Below, in pieces: positions 27,680-35,922 of a DNA stretch of 53,865 nucleotides. The notes below the pieces were generated by a model. The model worked only from the letters and a program-made list of their open reading frames with translations, had not been told where the DNA came from and searched no databases. This stretch comes from Bacteroidia bacterium (GTDB lineage: Bacteria > Bacteroidota > Bacteroidia > SpSt-205), in NCBI GenBank assembly GCA_025062295.1, contig JANXAJ010000011.1, positions 1 through 53,865 on the forward strand, in the 5' to 3' direction. The number at the start of each line of letters is the position of its first letter. Within the stretch, counting starts at the first letter, position 1. The translations under genes were made by a program, and so were the position numbers.

Positions 27680-28996
27680 GTGAAAACGCCCACCTTCCTC
27701 TCTTCAATTGCCCACCGATTAGAGCGATACCTCGAGCCTCATGAAACGGTGCTGGCTGCATTCAGTGGAGGACCAGATTCAGTAGCATTAGTTTCTATCT
27801 TGAGAGACTTAGGGTATAATGTCTTACTTGCCTATGTGAATCATAACCTTAGAGGTCTCGAATCTACCCAAGAAGCAGAGTGGGTCATTCGGTTTGCTAA
27901 GAGAGAAAACTTTCCTCTTTGCATGCGCACTCTTGAGAGAGAGGAGCTAGAAGGCAAAAGCGGGCTTCAAGCGATAGCTCGCCAGCGCCGATACGAGTGG
28001 ATGGAAAAGCTCCTGCACGAGAATGGGCTTCGGTGGGGCACCACAGCTCACACTTGGGACGACCAAATGGAGACCTTTCTTTATCATCTCGTAAGGGGCA
28101 GCAGTTGGTGGGGGTGGAAAGGGATTCCCTTCCGACGGGGAGTCTGGTTGCGTCCTCTTCTTCTTACTACTCGAGCTGACCTGCTGAGCTATCTCCACCA
28201 GCGGCACCTTTCATATGTTTTAGATTCTACAAACTACACTCCAAAATATCTAAGAAACCAGCTCCGCTGGTGGGTACTTCCTTCTCTTTATCGGATCAAT
28301 CCTAGCTTACATTCTTTGTGGAAGCAGCGAGCCTCCTTAGCTCGGCACCAGCGTCATCACCTGAATAAACTATACCAGCGATGGGAAGCTCGTAGCTTCC
28401 GCCCGATGCCCTATGGAGAAGCAATTGTTCATTCTCTCCCCAAAGACGCCTTCTATATCATCCTGAAGCGGCGCTGGCGGCTTTCCTTCGCTGACCTCAA
28501 TCGCCTTTGGCTTCTCTGGAAAGAGAAGAGAAGTGGAGCCCTCTATCAAAAGCAAGACTACCTCTATGTGCGGACGCCAAATATGCTTCAGCGGGGTTCA
28601 GTCCAGTATTGGAATCCTTCATGGCCTCTTCTTGAACTTCCTCAGACGACCTCTACTTTTTGCTGGGGCTTTTGGTATATCTCCGTGGGAGAAGGCCGAA
28701 CTCATTCTCCTGCTCTGATCTGGGATCATGACAAACTCCTCTTCCCTCTCAGACTTCGCTTATGGAAGGAAGGAGATAGGCTTGCCCCAGCTGGCCTCGG
28801 CGGCCATACAAAAAAGGTTAGCGATATATGGCAGGAAATTGGCTTCTATGGATTTGAACGGCGACATGCCTTTGTCATAGAAGATGCCAGAGGACATCTG
28901 ATTGGGGCTGTCGGGTATCGCCCTTCTTGGGACACAGCCCCAACTGAGCGCACTCTCAGAACTTTTTATCTTCGGGCTAAATATGGCTGCCCTTAG
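27680..28996 (+). CDS. tilS: tRNA(Ile)-lysidine synthase
   Basis: A 438-residue enzyme that adds lysine to C34 of tRNA-Ile(CAU), so that it reads AUA. The PP-loop SGGPDS is at 29-34, followed by YVNHNLRG, then the GTTAHTWDDQMETFLYHLVRG segment (family: TAHHxDDQxET, here with Trp in place of one His), and RPLLLTTRADLLSYL. The C-terminal tRNA-binding domain includes LWKEGDRLAPAGLGGHTKKVSDIW. The GTG start directly follows the upstream stop (TAAGTG). Its last 14 nt overlap the ppk1 start. Confidence 0.93.
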   Translation: MKTPTFLSSIAHRLERYLEPHETVLAAFSGGPDSVALVSILRDLGYNVLLAYVNHNLRGLESTQEAEWVIRFAKRENFPLCMRTLEREELEGKSGLQAIARQRRYEWMEKLLHENGLRWGTTAHTWDDQMETFLYHLVRGSSWWGWKGIPFRRGVWLRPLLLTTRADLLSYLHQRHLSYVLDSTNYTPKYLRNQLRWWVLPSLYRINPSLHSLWKQRASLARHQRHHLNKLYQRWEARSFRPMPYGEAIVHSLPKDAFYIILKRRWRLSFADLNRLWLLWKEKRSGALYQKQDYLYVRTPNMLQRGSVQYWNPSWPLLELPQTTSTFCWGFWYISVGEGRTHSPALIWDHDKLLFPLRLRLWKEGDRLAPAGLGGHTKKVSDIWQEIGFYGFERRHAFVIEDARGHLIGAVGYRPSWDTAPTERTLRTFYLRAKYGCP

Positions 28997-31058
28997 CAAG
29001 TTAGGTTCTCTCCTCCGCACGGCTGACTTGTCTCGCCCTGAATACTTTTTCAATCGGGAACTGAGCTGGCTTGAATTCAACGCCAGAGTATTAGAGGAAT
29101 CTCTCCATACTGTACACCCTCTCCTCAGTCGAATGCGCTTTCTCTCTATTTTTTACAGCAACTTAGATGAGTTCTTTATGATTCGTGTGGCAGGGATCAA
29201 ACAACAAATCCGAGCCGGGGTGCGAGAGCGAGGACCAGATGGACTGACCCCCCGTCAAACTTTAGTCCGCATACGGGAACGGGTACGGCAGCTCTTGGCT
29301 CGGGCAGAAGAGATTTTTCACGAAAAGCTTTTGCCTGCTTTAGAGGCAGAAGGAATCCATATTTACCAGGGACGACGCCTCTCTCGTCTCCCCCGCGAAG
29401 CTTTAGAGAAGTATTTTCAAGACCAAGTATTTCCTCTTCTAACGCCCTTAGCGCTGGACTCAGCTCACCCTGTGCCTCCCCTTCGCGGACTAGAGCTTAT
29501 TCTCTGGGTGGAGCTACGAGACGGTTCAGCACTCGTTCCAATTCCTCAAGTCCTGCCTCGTTTCGTGCCCTTTCATACTTCTCACCGATATGGTTTCGTC
29601 CCCATAGAACGGCTAATCGGTCTTTTTTTAGAAGAGCTTTTTCCTGGAAGAAAGGTGAAAGAATATTATACTTTTCGACTCACCCGTAATGCCGACTTGG
29701 AAATCTCAGAAGCTGAGGCGGACGACCTCTTGGAACTTGTGGAGAAAGAGCTTCGGCGTCGGCGCCTCGGCGCTGTAGTCCGATTAGAAGTAAGTGAAGG
29801 AATGCCTACAGAGTATCTCCACTTCCTCATGGAGGAGTTAGAATTTGAGCCCGAAGATGTGTATGAAGTAAGCGGACTCTTAGGATTGGAGCGGCTATGG
29901 GACCTTTTGAATGAAGTGGATGAGCCTAGTCTTTTAGATCGTCCTTTCGTGCCAGCCCTTCCCTCACCCCTTCAAGGAAAAAGCAACATCTTTGAGGCAA
30001 TCGCTCAAGGGGATATCCTTCTTCATCACCCGTATGATAGCTTTCTGCCTGTGGTAGAGTTTATCCAGCAGGCAGCTCGTGATCCACAAGTATTAGCCAT
30101 CAAGCAGACGCTTTATCGCACCACGGGCGAAAAATCTTTGATTGTCCAAGCCCTGCGTGAAGCTACCAATCGCGGCAAGCAAGTAACTGTCCTCATAGAA
30201 CTTAAAGCTCGTTTCGACGAAGAGTCCAATATCTACTGGGCAAAGGAGCTGGAAAAAGCAGGAGCAAATGTGGTCTATGGAATGCTTGGACTCAAAATAC
30301 ACTGTAAGGCTGCCTTGGTGATTCGTCGAGAGGGGAATACCTTGCGACGATATGCTCATCTCAGCACGGGAAACTACAATGAAAAGACAGCCCTCATGTA
30401 CACAGACATTGGTCTCTTGACAGCTGATCCAGAGATTACGCGTGATTTAGCAGAACTCTTCAATTATCTTACAGGGAACTCAGGACAACGAGAGTGGCGC
30501 CGTTTGGCTGTGGCACCAGAGAACCTGCGTCAAACCTTCCTTAGTGAGATAGAACAATGTATCAGCGAACATTCATCAGAGCAACCCGCTCGGATTCTTC
30601 TCGTGATGAATTCCCTTGTAGATTCTGAAATGATCCGAGCGCTATATGCTGCTTCTTTGGCAGGAGTTCAGATAGACCTGATAGTTCGGGGGATTTGCTG
30701 CTTAGTCCCCCAAACCCCTGTCAGTCCCACGATTCGGGTGCATAGCATTGTGGGACGATTTTTAGAACACAGCCGTCTCTACATCTTCCGAAGTGGGGGG
30801 ACTCTACGGGTCTATTCAGGCAGTGCTGATTGGATGCCACGCAATCTGGACCGGCGGGTAGAGATAGTCTATCCTCTCTCGGGTCAGCTGGCAAAACAAG
30901 CAGAGGAAATCGCCGAGACTCTTCTATCCGATACCCTCCACACATGGCTTCTCCAATCGGATGGAAAGTATATACGGCGACGGGAGATAGAGACTGAACT
31001 CCCCCTCTTCTCCGCTCAGTTAGAATTCCTACGTCGCCGAAGCCTCCTCAAAGTTTAG
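28983..31058 (+). CDS. ppk1: Polyphosphate kinase 1
   Basis: A 691-residue PPK1 that makes polyphosphate from ATP. The N-terminal domain starts at YFFNRELSWLEFNARVLEES, a head domain follows, and two phospholipase-D-like lobes carry KQTLYRTTGEKSLIVQAL and the autophosphorylated His (about 459) in AHLSTGNYNEKTALMYTDIGLLT. The late motif VRGICCL and the sequence HSRLYIFRSGG with SADWMPRNLDRRVE are intact. The ATG at 28983 inside tilS is chosen, because upstream codons lie in tilS and do not match the family. With the pst-phoU operon, the window covers uptake and storage of phosphate, but no ppx is present. Confidence 0.96.
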   Translation: MAALSKLGSLLRTADLSRPEYFFNRELSWLEFNARVLEESLHTVHPLLSRMRFLSIFYSNLDEFFMIRVAGIKQQIRAGVRERGPDGLTPRQTLVRIRERVRQLLARAEEIFHEKLLPALEAEGIHIYQGRRLSRLPREALEKYFQDQVFPLLTPLALDSAHPVPPLRGLELILWVELRDGSALVPIPQVLPRFVPFHTSHRYGFVPIERLIGLFLEELFPGRKVKEYYTFRLTRNADLEISEAEADDLLELVEKELRRRRLGAVVRLEVSEGMPTEYLHFLMEELEFEPEDVYEVSGLLGLERLWDLLNEVDEPSLLDRPFVPALPSPLQGKSNIFEAIAQGDILLHHPYDSFLPVVEFIQQAARDPQVLAIKQTLYRTTGEKSLIVQALREATNRGKQVTVLIELKARFDEESNIYWAKELEKAGANVVYGMLGLKIHCKAALVIRREGNTLRRYAHLSTGNYNEKTALMYTDIGLLTADPEITRDLAELFNYLTGNSGQREWRRLAVAPENLRQTFLSEIEQCISEHSSEQPARILLVMNSLVDSEMIRALYAASLAGVQIDLIVRGICCLVPQTPVSPTIRVHSIVGRFLEHSRLYIFRSGGTLRVYSGSADWMPRNLDRRVEIVYPLSGQLAKQAEEIAETLLSDTLHTWLLQSDGKYIRRREIETELPLFSAQLEFLRRRSLLKV

Positions 31059-31062
31059 AGGA

Positions 31063-31665
31063 ATGAATTCCTTCTACCCGATTGTAGAGCATTTCTACAC
31101 CATTCAGGGGGAAGGGTATTGGGCAGGTACTCCTGCTTATTTCATTCGTTTAGGAGGATGTGATGTAGGCTGTAGCTGGTGTGATACTCGGTATAGTTGG
31201 AGAAAAGAAGGATGGCCCACCGCTTCTGCAGAACAGATGAAGGAATGGATTTGCCGTACTCCTGCTCGGCATGTAGTTCTTACGGGTGGAGAGCCCACGA
31301 TGCATGATCTCGAGCCGCTCATTCAAACGCTTCAGGGAGCGGGCTATTTCATCCAAATAGAAACTTCGGGGGCGTATGCGCCTCCTTCCTCACGCCCAAA
31401 CTGGATTACTTTCTCACCTAAACGCTTCAAATCCCCCCATCCTGCTTGGTACGCAATAGCGGACGAACTTAAGGTAGTGATTCATGCACCAAGCGACTTT
31501 CAATGGGCGGAAACCCAGCGCCTTCAGTGCCAAAGGGCGCTCCCTAGCTTTCTCCAACCTGACTTCTATCAGCAATCCGCAGTGAAATGGATTCTAGAGT
31601 ATGTGCGAGAACATCCCTCATGGCGCCTAAGCCTTCAATGGCATCGCTATTTGGGGATTCCATGA
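31063..31665 (+). CDS. queE: 7-carboxy-7-deazaguanine synthase
   Basis: A 200-residue radical SAM enzyme of queuosine precursor synthesis that turns carboxytetrahydropterin into 7-carboxy-7-deazaguanine. The iron-sulfur motif CxxxCxxC is Cys33, Cys37 and Cys40 in GGCDVGCSWCDTRYSW. The N-terminal FYTIQGEGYWAGTPAYFIRLGGC and HVVLTGGEPTMHDL are typical. The length fits the short QueE type. queC, queD and queF are not in the window. It lies 4 nt after ppk1 and overlaps the next gene as ATGA. Confidence 0.95.
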   Translation: MNSFYPIVEHFYTIQGEGYWAGTPAYFIRLGGCDVGCSWCDTRYSWRKEGWPTASAEQMKEWICRTPARHVVLTGGEPTMHDLEPLIQTLQGAGYFIQIETSGAYAPPSSRPNWITFSPKRFKSPHPAWYAIADELKVVIHAPSDFQWAETQRLQCQRALPSFLQPDFYQQSAVKWILEYVREHPSWRLSLQWHRYLGIP

Positions 31666-33596
31666 GATATGTGCTTTGTCTGCTGATAGGGATTGGATGG
31701 GCTCAGCAGTCCCCCCCTAAAGGTATCTCCCGCAAAGCTTACGACCTCTACCTTCAAGCGATTCGTCTGGTTCAAATGCGACAGGAGGAGCGAGCCCTCC
31801 TCCTTCTCCAAGAAGTCCTTAGTTTAGAACCACGCTATGAAGAAGCCCTGATTCTTATGGGCAAGATTCAGATTGCTCAAAAAGACTACTCAAATGCAAA
31901 AACCACAGGACGGTCTCTCATGAATCTCCCGTCAGCTACCCCCACTGCAGTGGCATGGGGTCTTTATTTCCTGGGGAAAGGATACATGGCAGAAATGGCT
32001 TACGATTCTGCTGCAAGCCTATGGCAGCGGTTTATTTTCGCTGCTAAAGGTCAGCTTCCCCGCTCACTTCAAGAGGAAGGGGCTCGCCTTCTGAGCCAAA
32101 GCAAAAGTGCCGCTGAGCTTATGCGGCATCCTGTTCCATTTGCGCCCCGCAACTTAGGCCCCTCCGTAAATAGTGCTTCTGAAGAGTACCTTCCGAGCCT
32201 TACCGCCGATGGGAGACGCCTGTTTTTCACTTCAAGGCGTCCCAAACTTGGCCACCGACCCAATCCCCTCTCTGGTCCTGATGAAGACCTCTACTGGAGC
32301 GAAAAGTCCCCTGATACAGAAGAATGGCTTCCTGCTCAGCTTATGCCCCCTCCTATTACCTCCTCTCAAAATGAAGGGGCCGCTTTCTTTTCCGCTGACG
32401 GACAGTGGGTTTTTATTACGATGTGTGATCGCCCAGATGGATATGGCTCCTGCGACCTTTATTTCTCAGAACTGAAAGGACTCTCATGGTCCGACCCTAA
32501 AAACCTCGGGAGTGAGGTCAATAGTCCCTTCTGGGAATCGCATCCCTCTCTCACTCACGATAGAAAGCGACTCTACTTTGCCTCTGGACGCCCAGGCGGA
32601 ATGGGAGGAAGCGACATCTGGTACACTGAGTGGAAAGAAGGAAAATGGCAAAAAGCCGTCAATCTCGGTCCCCCTATCAATACGCCTGGGGATGAATATA
32701 GTCCAACGATCGCTGCAGATGGAAGGACTCTATATTTTGCCTCCGACTACCACCCCGGGATGGGAGGGCAAGACCTTTTCATTACCTATCTAACAGACAC
32801 AGGCTGGACTCAGCCTCGCAACTTAGGATATCCCCTCAATACCCCTCAGGATGAACAAACCCTGTGCGTAGATGCTCGGGGGCTCATCGCCTACATCGCT
32901 CTCAATCGGTCAGAAGGATTTGGAAAAGAAGACATTTATGAATTCAGGATGTGGCCAGAGATTCGCCCCCAACAAAGAGCTACCTATGTTCGTGGGAAAG
33001 TAGTGGATAGTCAGAGCCAAGCACCTCTTGTCGCATTCGTGGCTGTAGTAGATGTGGAAACTCAAGACACTATCCGTAGCTTGCACTCTAACGAAGCCAC
33101 TGGAGAATTCCTCATCTCCCTACCGCTTGGACGAAGGTATGGTCTCTTTGCCAGACGCAGTGGGTATCTTTTTTACAGCGGACATTTTGACCTTGCCCAA
33201 GGAGATACTGCTTATGAGCTTCTTATTCCGCTTCAGAAGCTGCAGAAGGGCTCCCGGCTTGTGCTACGAAATATTTTCTTTGACTTTGATAAAGCAGAAC
33301 TCAAGCCGGAGTCTGAGGTAGAGTTGCAAGAAGTTTTATACCTCCTTCGGGAAAATCCCCATTGGAAGATAGAGATTGAAGGACACACGGATAGCATTGG
33401 GCTCCCCACCTACAATCAAAACCTTTCACAACGAAGAGCAGAAGCGGTGCGGCGCTACCTTATAGATCATGGGATTCCTCCTACTCGGATCTCAGCTCGA
33501 GGATACGGCGCTACGCGGCCTATTGCCGATAACCGAACAGAGGAAGGACGCGCACTCAACCGTCGGACTGAACTGCTCTTCTTAGCTAATGAGTAA
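31662..33596 (+). CDS. PorE-like protein: TPR, PD40 propeller, CRD and OmpA domains
   Basis: A 644-residue exported protein with signal peptide YVLCLLIGIGWAQQ. In order: TPR helices (about 25-130), a PD40/WD40-like propeller (about 150-430, repeating LYFASGRPGGMGGSDIW-type blades), a carboxypeptidase-regulatory-like domain (about 445-530, from VRGKVVDSQSQAPLVAFV), and a C-terminal OmpA peptidoglycan-binding domain (about 545-644, FDFDKAELKPES, EGHTDSIG, NRRTELLF). This four-part order is that of PorE (PG1058) of the Porphyromonas T9SS, which as I recall is a lipoprotein. Here no Cys follows the signal, so it would be soluble and held by peptidoglycan. It may instead be a general OmpA-family protein. 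Confidence 0.82.
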   Translation: MRYVLCLLIGIGWAQQSPPKGISRKAYDLYLQAIRLVQMRQEERALLLLQEVLSLEPRYEEALILMGKIQIAQKDYSNAKTTGRSLMNLPSATPTAVAWGLYFLGKGYMAEMAYDSAASLWQRFIFAAKGQLPRSLQEEGARLLSQSKSAAELMRHPVPFAPRNLGPSVNSASEEYLPSLTADGRRLFFTSRRPKLGHRPNPLSGPDEDLYWSEKSPDTEEWLPAQLMPPPITSSQNEGAAFFSADGQWVFITMCDRPDGYGSCDLYFSELKGLSWSDPKNLGSEVNSPFWESHPSLTHDRKRLYFASGRPGGMGGSDIWYTEWKEGKWQKAVNLGPPINTPGDEYSPTIAADGRTLYFASDYHPGMGGQDLFITYLTDTGWTQPRNLGYPLNTPQDEQTLCVDARGLIAYIALNRSEGFGKEDIYEFRMWPEIRPQQRATYVRGKVVDSQSQAPLVAFVAVVDVETQDTIRSLHSNEATGEFLISLPLGRRYGLFARRSGYLFYSGHFDLAQGDTAYELLIPLQKLQKGSRLVLRNIFFDFDKAELKPESEVELQEVLYLLRENPHWKIEIEGHTDSIGLPTYNQNLSQRRAEAVRRYLIDHGIPPTRISARGYGATRPIADNRTEEGRALNRRTELLFLANE

Positions 33597-34797
33597 TATC
33601 CCTCAATGCATACTCCTCATGGGCTCAGGGGGTCATACCCATCTCCTTTATCAAGCTCTTCTTCAAGCTCGTTGCCTGCAAGCTGCAATAGAATACTATC
33701 CTGAGTGGCGGCTAGTTACCCCTCAAGGAGTACTTAGGCACATTCCCTTATATCGTCATGTAGTACACTGGATGTGGGCTCTCTGGCGGCGCCTCCCCTA
33801 CCGGGGACAGTTTGAGCACCCCCGCACTTGGCATTTTGCCCTTTACGACTGGCTGGCTAGCCGCCACTTCCCTGAAGATGCCCAGCTTCTCTGGGCATGG
33901 AGCGGTACTAGTCTCTATACCATGCGAAAAGCTCAGCACCGAGGTATCCCTATCTTTTTGGAGTTTCCTGCCCCTCATCCTCGTTTCTGGAATCGGATCG
34001 CCTTTAGTATCTATCAGCAAGACATCTTCTCCTCAGGAAAATTTGGCATCTTACCAGAGAGCCTTATTCGGCGACAGGTCGCGGAGATAGAATTAGCAGA
34101 TCGCATCGTGGTGCTCTCCTCCTTTGCCCGCACAACTATGATAGATGAAGGCGTGCCACCCCAGAAACTCACCGTACTCCCTTTGGGCACCGACCCTGCT
34201 CTCTTTACGCCCTCCAATCGACTCTCACGGAAGCCTTTTAGAGTTTTATATGTGGGACGGATAGATCCTCTGAAAGGCATCCATCTGCTCTTGAAAGCCT
34301 GGAAAGCTCTAAACTTCCCTTATGCAGAACTCTGGCTAGTCGGTAATATCCTCCCAGAAATGAAGGGTATTCTGGCTCAATATGAAGGGACCTTTCGGTA
34401 TCTCGGTGCTATCCCACACCACGAGCTACCCCCTATCTATCAGCAAGCTACGCTCTTAGTTTTCCCGACCCTAATGGACTCTTTCGGATTAGTCCTAGTG
34501 GAAGCCATGGCTTCGGGGCTTCCTATCATTGCCACTACCACCAGTGCAGCACCCGACCTCCTACAAGAGGGTTTGATACCCCCGAATGAAATAGAAAGCC
34601 TCATGAAAGCATTAGAGCTTTTCTATAAGCATCCAGAACTGGAAGAGATAGGCAGAGCCAATCGCGCAACTGTGCTGAGAAACTATACTCTTCAGCATTA
34701 TTATAATAGAGTAGCAGAGCTGCTTTCACAGGCTATATCCCTGGTCCCGAAGGAGGGCAAGGGTCGCGGAAGGCTCCTCCCACACCGGCAGGTCTAA
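33589..34797 (+). CDS. Glycosyltransferase family 4 protein
   Basis: A 402-residue GT-B fold enzyme. The C-terminal Glycos_transf_1 domain shows VLYVGRIDPLKGIHLLLKAW and the donor-site segment PTLMDSFGLVLVEAMASGLPIIATTTSAAPDLL with the E-x7-E style Glu. The N-terminal acceptor domain begins with an LLMGSGGHTHLLYQAL loop. The sugar and acceptor are unknown; a cell-surface polysaccharide or lipopolysaccharide is likely. It overlaps the PorE-like gene by 8 nt and ends the cysS operon. Its last 72 bp overlap the 3' end of the convergent glycosyltransferase gene. Confidence 0.88.
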   Translation: MSNIPQCILLMGSGGHTHLLYQALLQARCLQAAIEYYPEWRLVTPQGVLRHIPLYRHVVHWMWALWRRLPYRGQFEHPRTWHFALYDWLASRHFPEDAQLLWAWSGTSLYTMRKAQHRGIPIFLEFPAPHPRFWNRIAFSIYQQDIFSSGKFGILPESLIRRQVAEIELADRIVVLSSFARTTMIDEGVPPQKLTVLPLGTDPALFTPSNRLSRKPFRVLYVGRIDPLKGIHLLLKAWKALNFPYAELWLVGNILPEMKGILAQYEGTFRYLGAIPHHELPPIYQQATLLVFPTLMDSFGLVLVEAMASGLPIIATTTSAAPDLLQEGLIPPNEIESLMKALELFYKHPELEEIGRANRATVLRNYTLQHYYNRVAELLSQAISLVPKEGKGRGRLLPHRQV

Positions 34798-35919
34798 ATG
34801 CCGCAAGGGGGTTTGGTCTAAAAAAACCCGTAGCCTCTCCCTCAAAATGCTTCGGGCTTTTACTTCATTATACTCTGTTAGGATTATGTGCCTCAACCAG
34901 CTCCCCATTTCCCTCCTTCTTGAAGGGGGGAGTGAGAAATAGAAGAGTATCCTCCTCGCAATATCCGTAGGATTCAAAGAAGCAACAAGCTCAGGTTCAA
35001 TACTTTGAATAATATGAGCACCACCCGTCCACTCAGACACTAAGACAGGGAGACCAGCTAGTCCCATCTCAAGCAGAGCATTAGGAAAAGCATCGCCTCG
35101 TCCACACTGTACCCCCAATCCGCATGACTCCAACAGAGAGGTAAAATCCTCTACCCATCCCACCCATTGGGACCGCTCATATGCCAAAGGATAACGAAAA
35201 GCTAAATTTTTCTGAATAGCTGGAGTCCATTTTCCTATCACTACGCACTCAAGTTGTGGCTCTTCTTTCAGGGCTTTCTCTACAGCTGCAAATAAAAGGT
35301 CTAGACCCTTATAATGTACCCTAAACTCTTCCGAGCCACTCCCGAGAAAGACAATCCTCCTACTCTCCAAGCAGGGTTGAATTTTAGTCAAACCTATTCG
35401 TTCTATCCTGAAAAAATTCCTTATCTCAATGATATCCTTGTGCCGCCGAGGGGGCAAGATAGTTTTCAACAAGCGAGTCATGAGCGGTGATATGCTCAAG
35501 TATCCGTGCCAGAGGCGAAAAAACCGTCGATGAAACCGAGTCCGCCACCGACCATAGTACCCTGTAGCAACGAAGTACGCGTATTCACCCGCCATGTATG
35601 GAACAATAAGCTGCTCATCAGATAGACGCCCTAATAAACGAAGAAGAGGTAGCAAGGGCTGAGGTCCATCTCCAATAAGCAGATGCCAACTCTTTAGGTC
35701 TGGAAACTTCATCGCACAACCGAGGAGACTCAGCCCTTTCCTCCAAATGGAGGGATGCGCCGCCTCAAGCCAAGGAAGCCAAAAGTCAGCAGGAAGGTAT
35801 CTCGGGGCTATCGCCGAAAGGATGCGATAGCGATTGGGATGGGCAGCGGGTCGCCCATGTACATATATGCTGCGAAGAATAGTCCGATTAGGCTTGCTCA
35901 CAGGCTGCTTTCCCCTCAA
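34726..35919 (-). CDS. Glycosyltransferase, GT4-like
   Basis: A 397-residue GT-B protein. The C-terminal half has IVFLGSGSEEFRVHYKGLDLLFAAVEKAL, then QWVGWVEDFTSLLESCGLGVQCGRGDAFPNALLEMGLAGLPVLVSEWTGG, the usual donor-binding layout with Glu in ALLEMGLAGLP. The N-terminal half is divergent. The start is uncertain: TTG at 35919 is 3 nt after the asnB stop, and GTG at 35901 is the alternative. It is the second gene after asnB, so it is probably part of a surface-sugar pair. Its 3' end overlaps the neighbouring GT4 gene by 72 bp, and the tail there may be a recent extension. Confidence 0.78.
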   Translation of the reverse strand: MRGKQPVSKPNRTILRSIYVHGRPAAHPNRYRILSAIAPRYLPADFWLPWLEAAHPSIWRKGLSLLGCAMKFPDLKSWHLLIGDGPQPLLPLLRLLGRLSDEQLIVPYMAGEYAYFVATGYYGRWRTRFHRRFFRLWHGYLSISPLMTRLLKTILPPRRHKDIIEIRNFFRIERIGLTKIQPCLESRRIVFLGSGSEEFRVHYKGLDLLFAAVEKALKEEPQLECVVIGKWTPAIQKNLAFRYPLAYERSQWVGWVEDFTSLLESCGLGVQCGRGDAFPNALLEMGLAGLPVLVSEWTGGAHIIQSIEPELVASLNPTDIARRILFYFSLPPSRRREMGSWLRHIILTEYNEVKARSILRERLRVFLDQTPLRHLDLPVWEEPSATLALLRDQGYSL

Positions 35920-35922
35920 TGA

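Noticed and set aside
28902-28982. N-terminal extension of ppk1 inside tilS
   Set aside because: The codons are in tilS in another frame and do not match PPK1; the ATG at 28983 fits.
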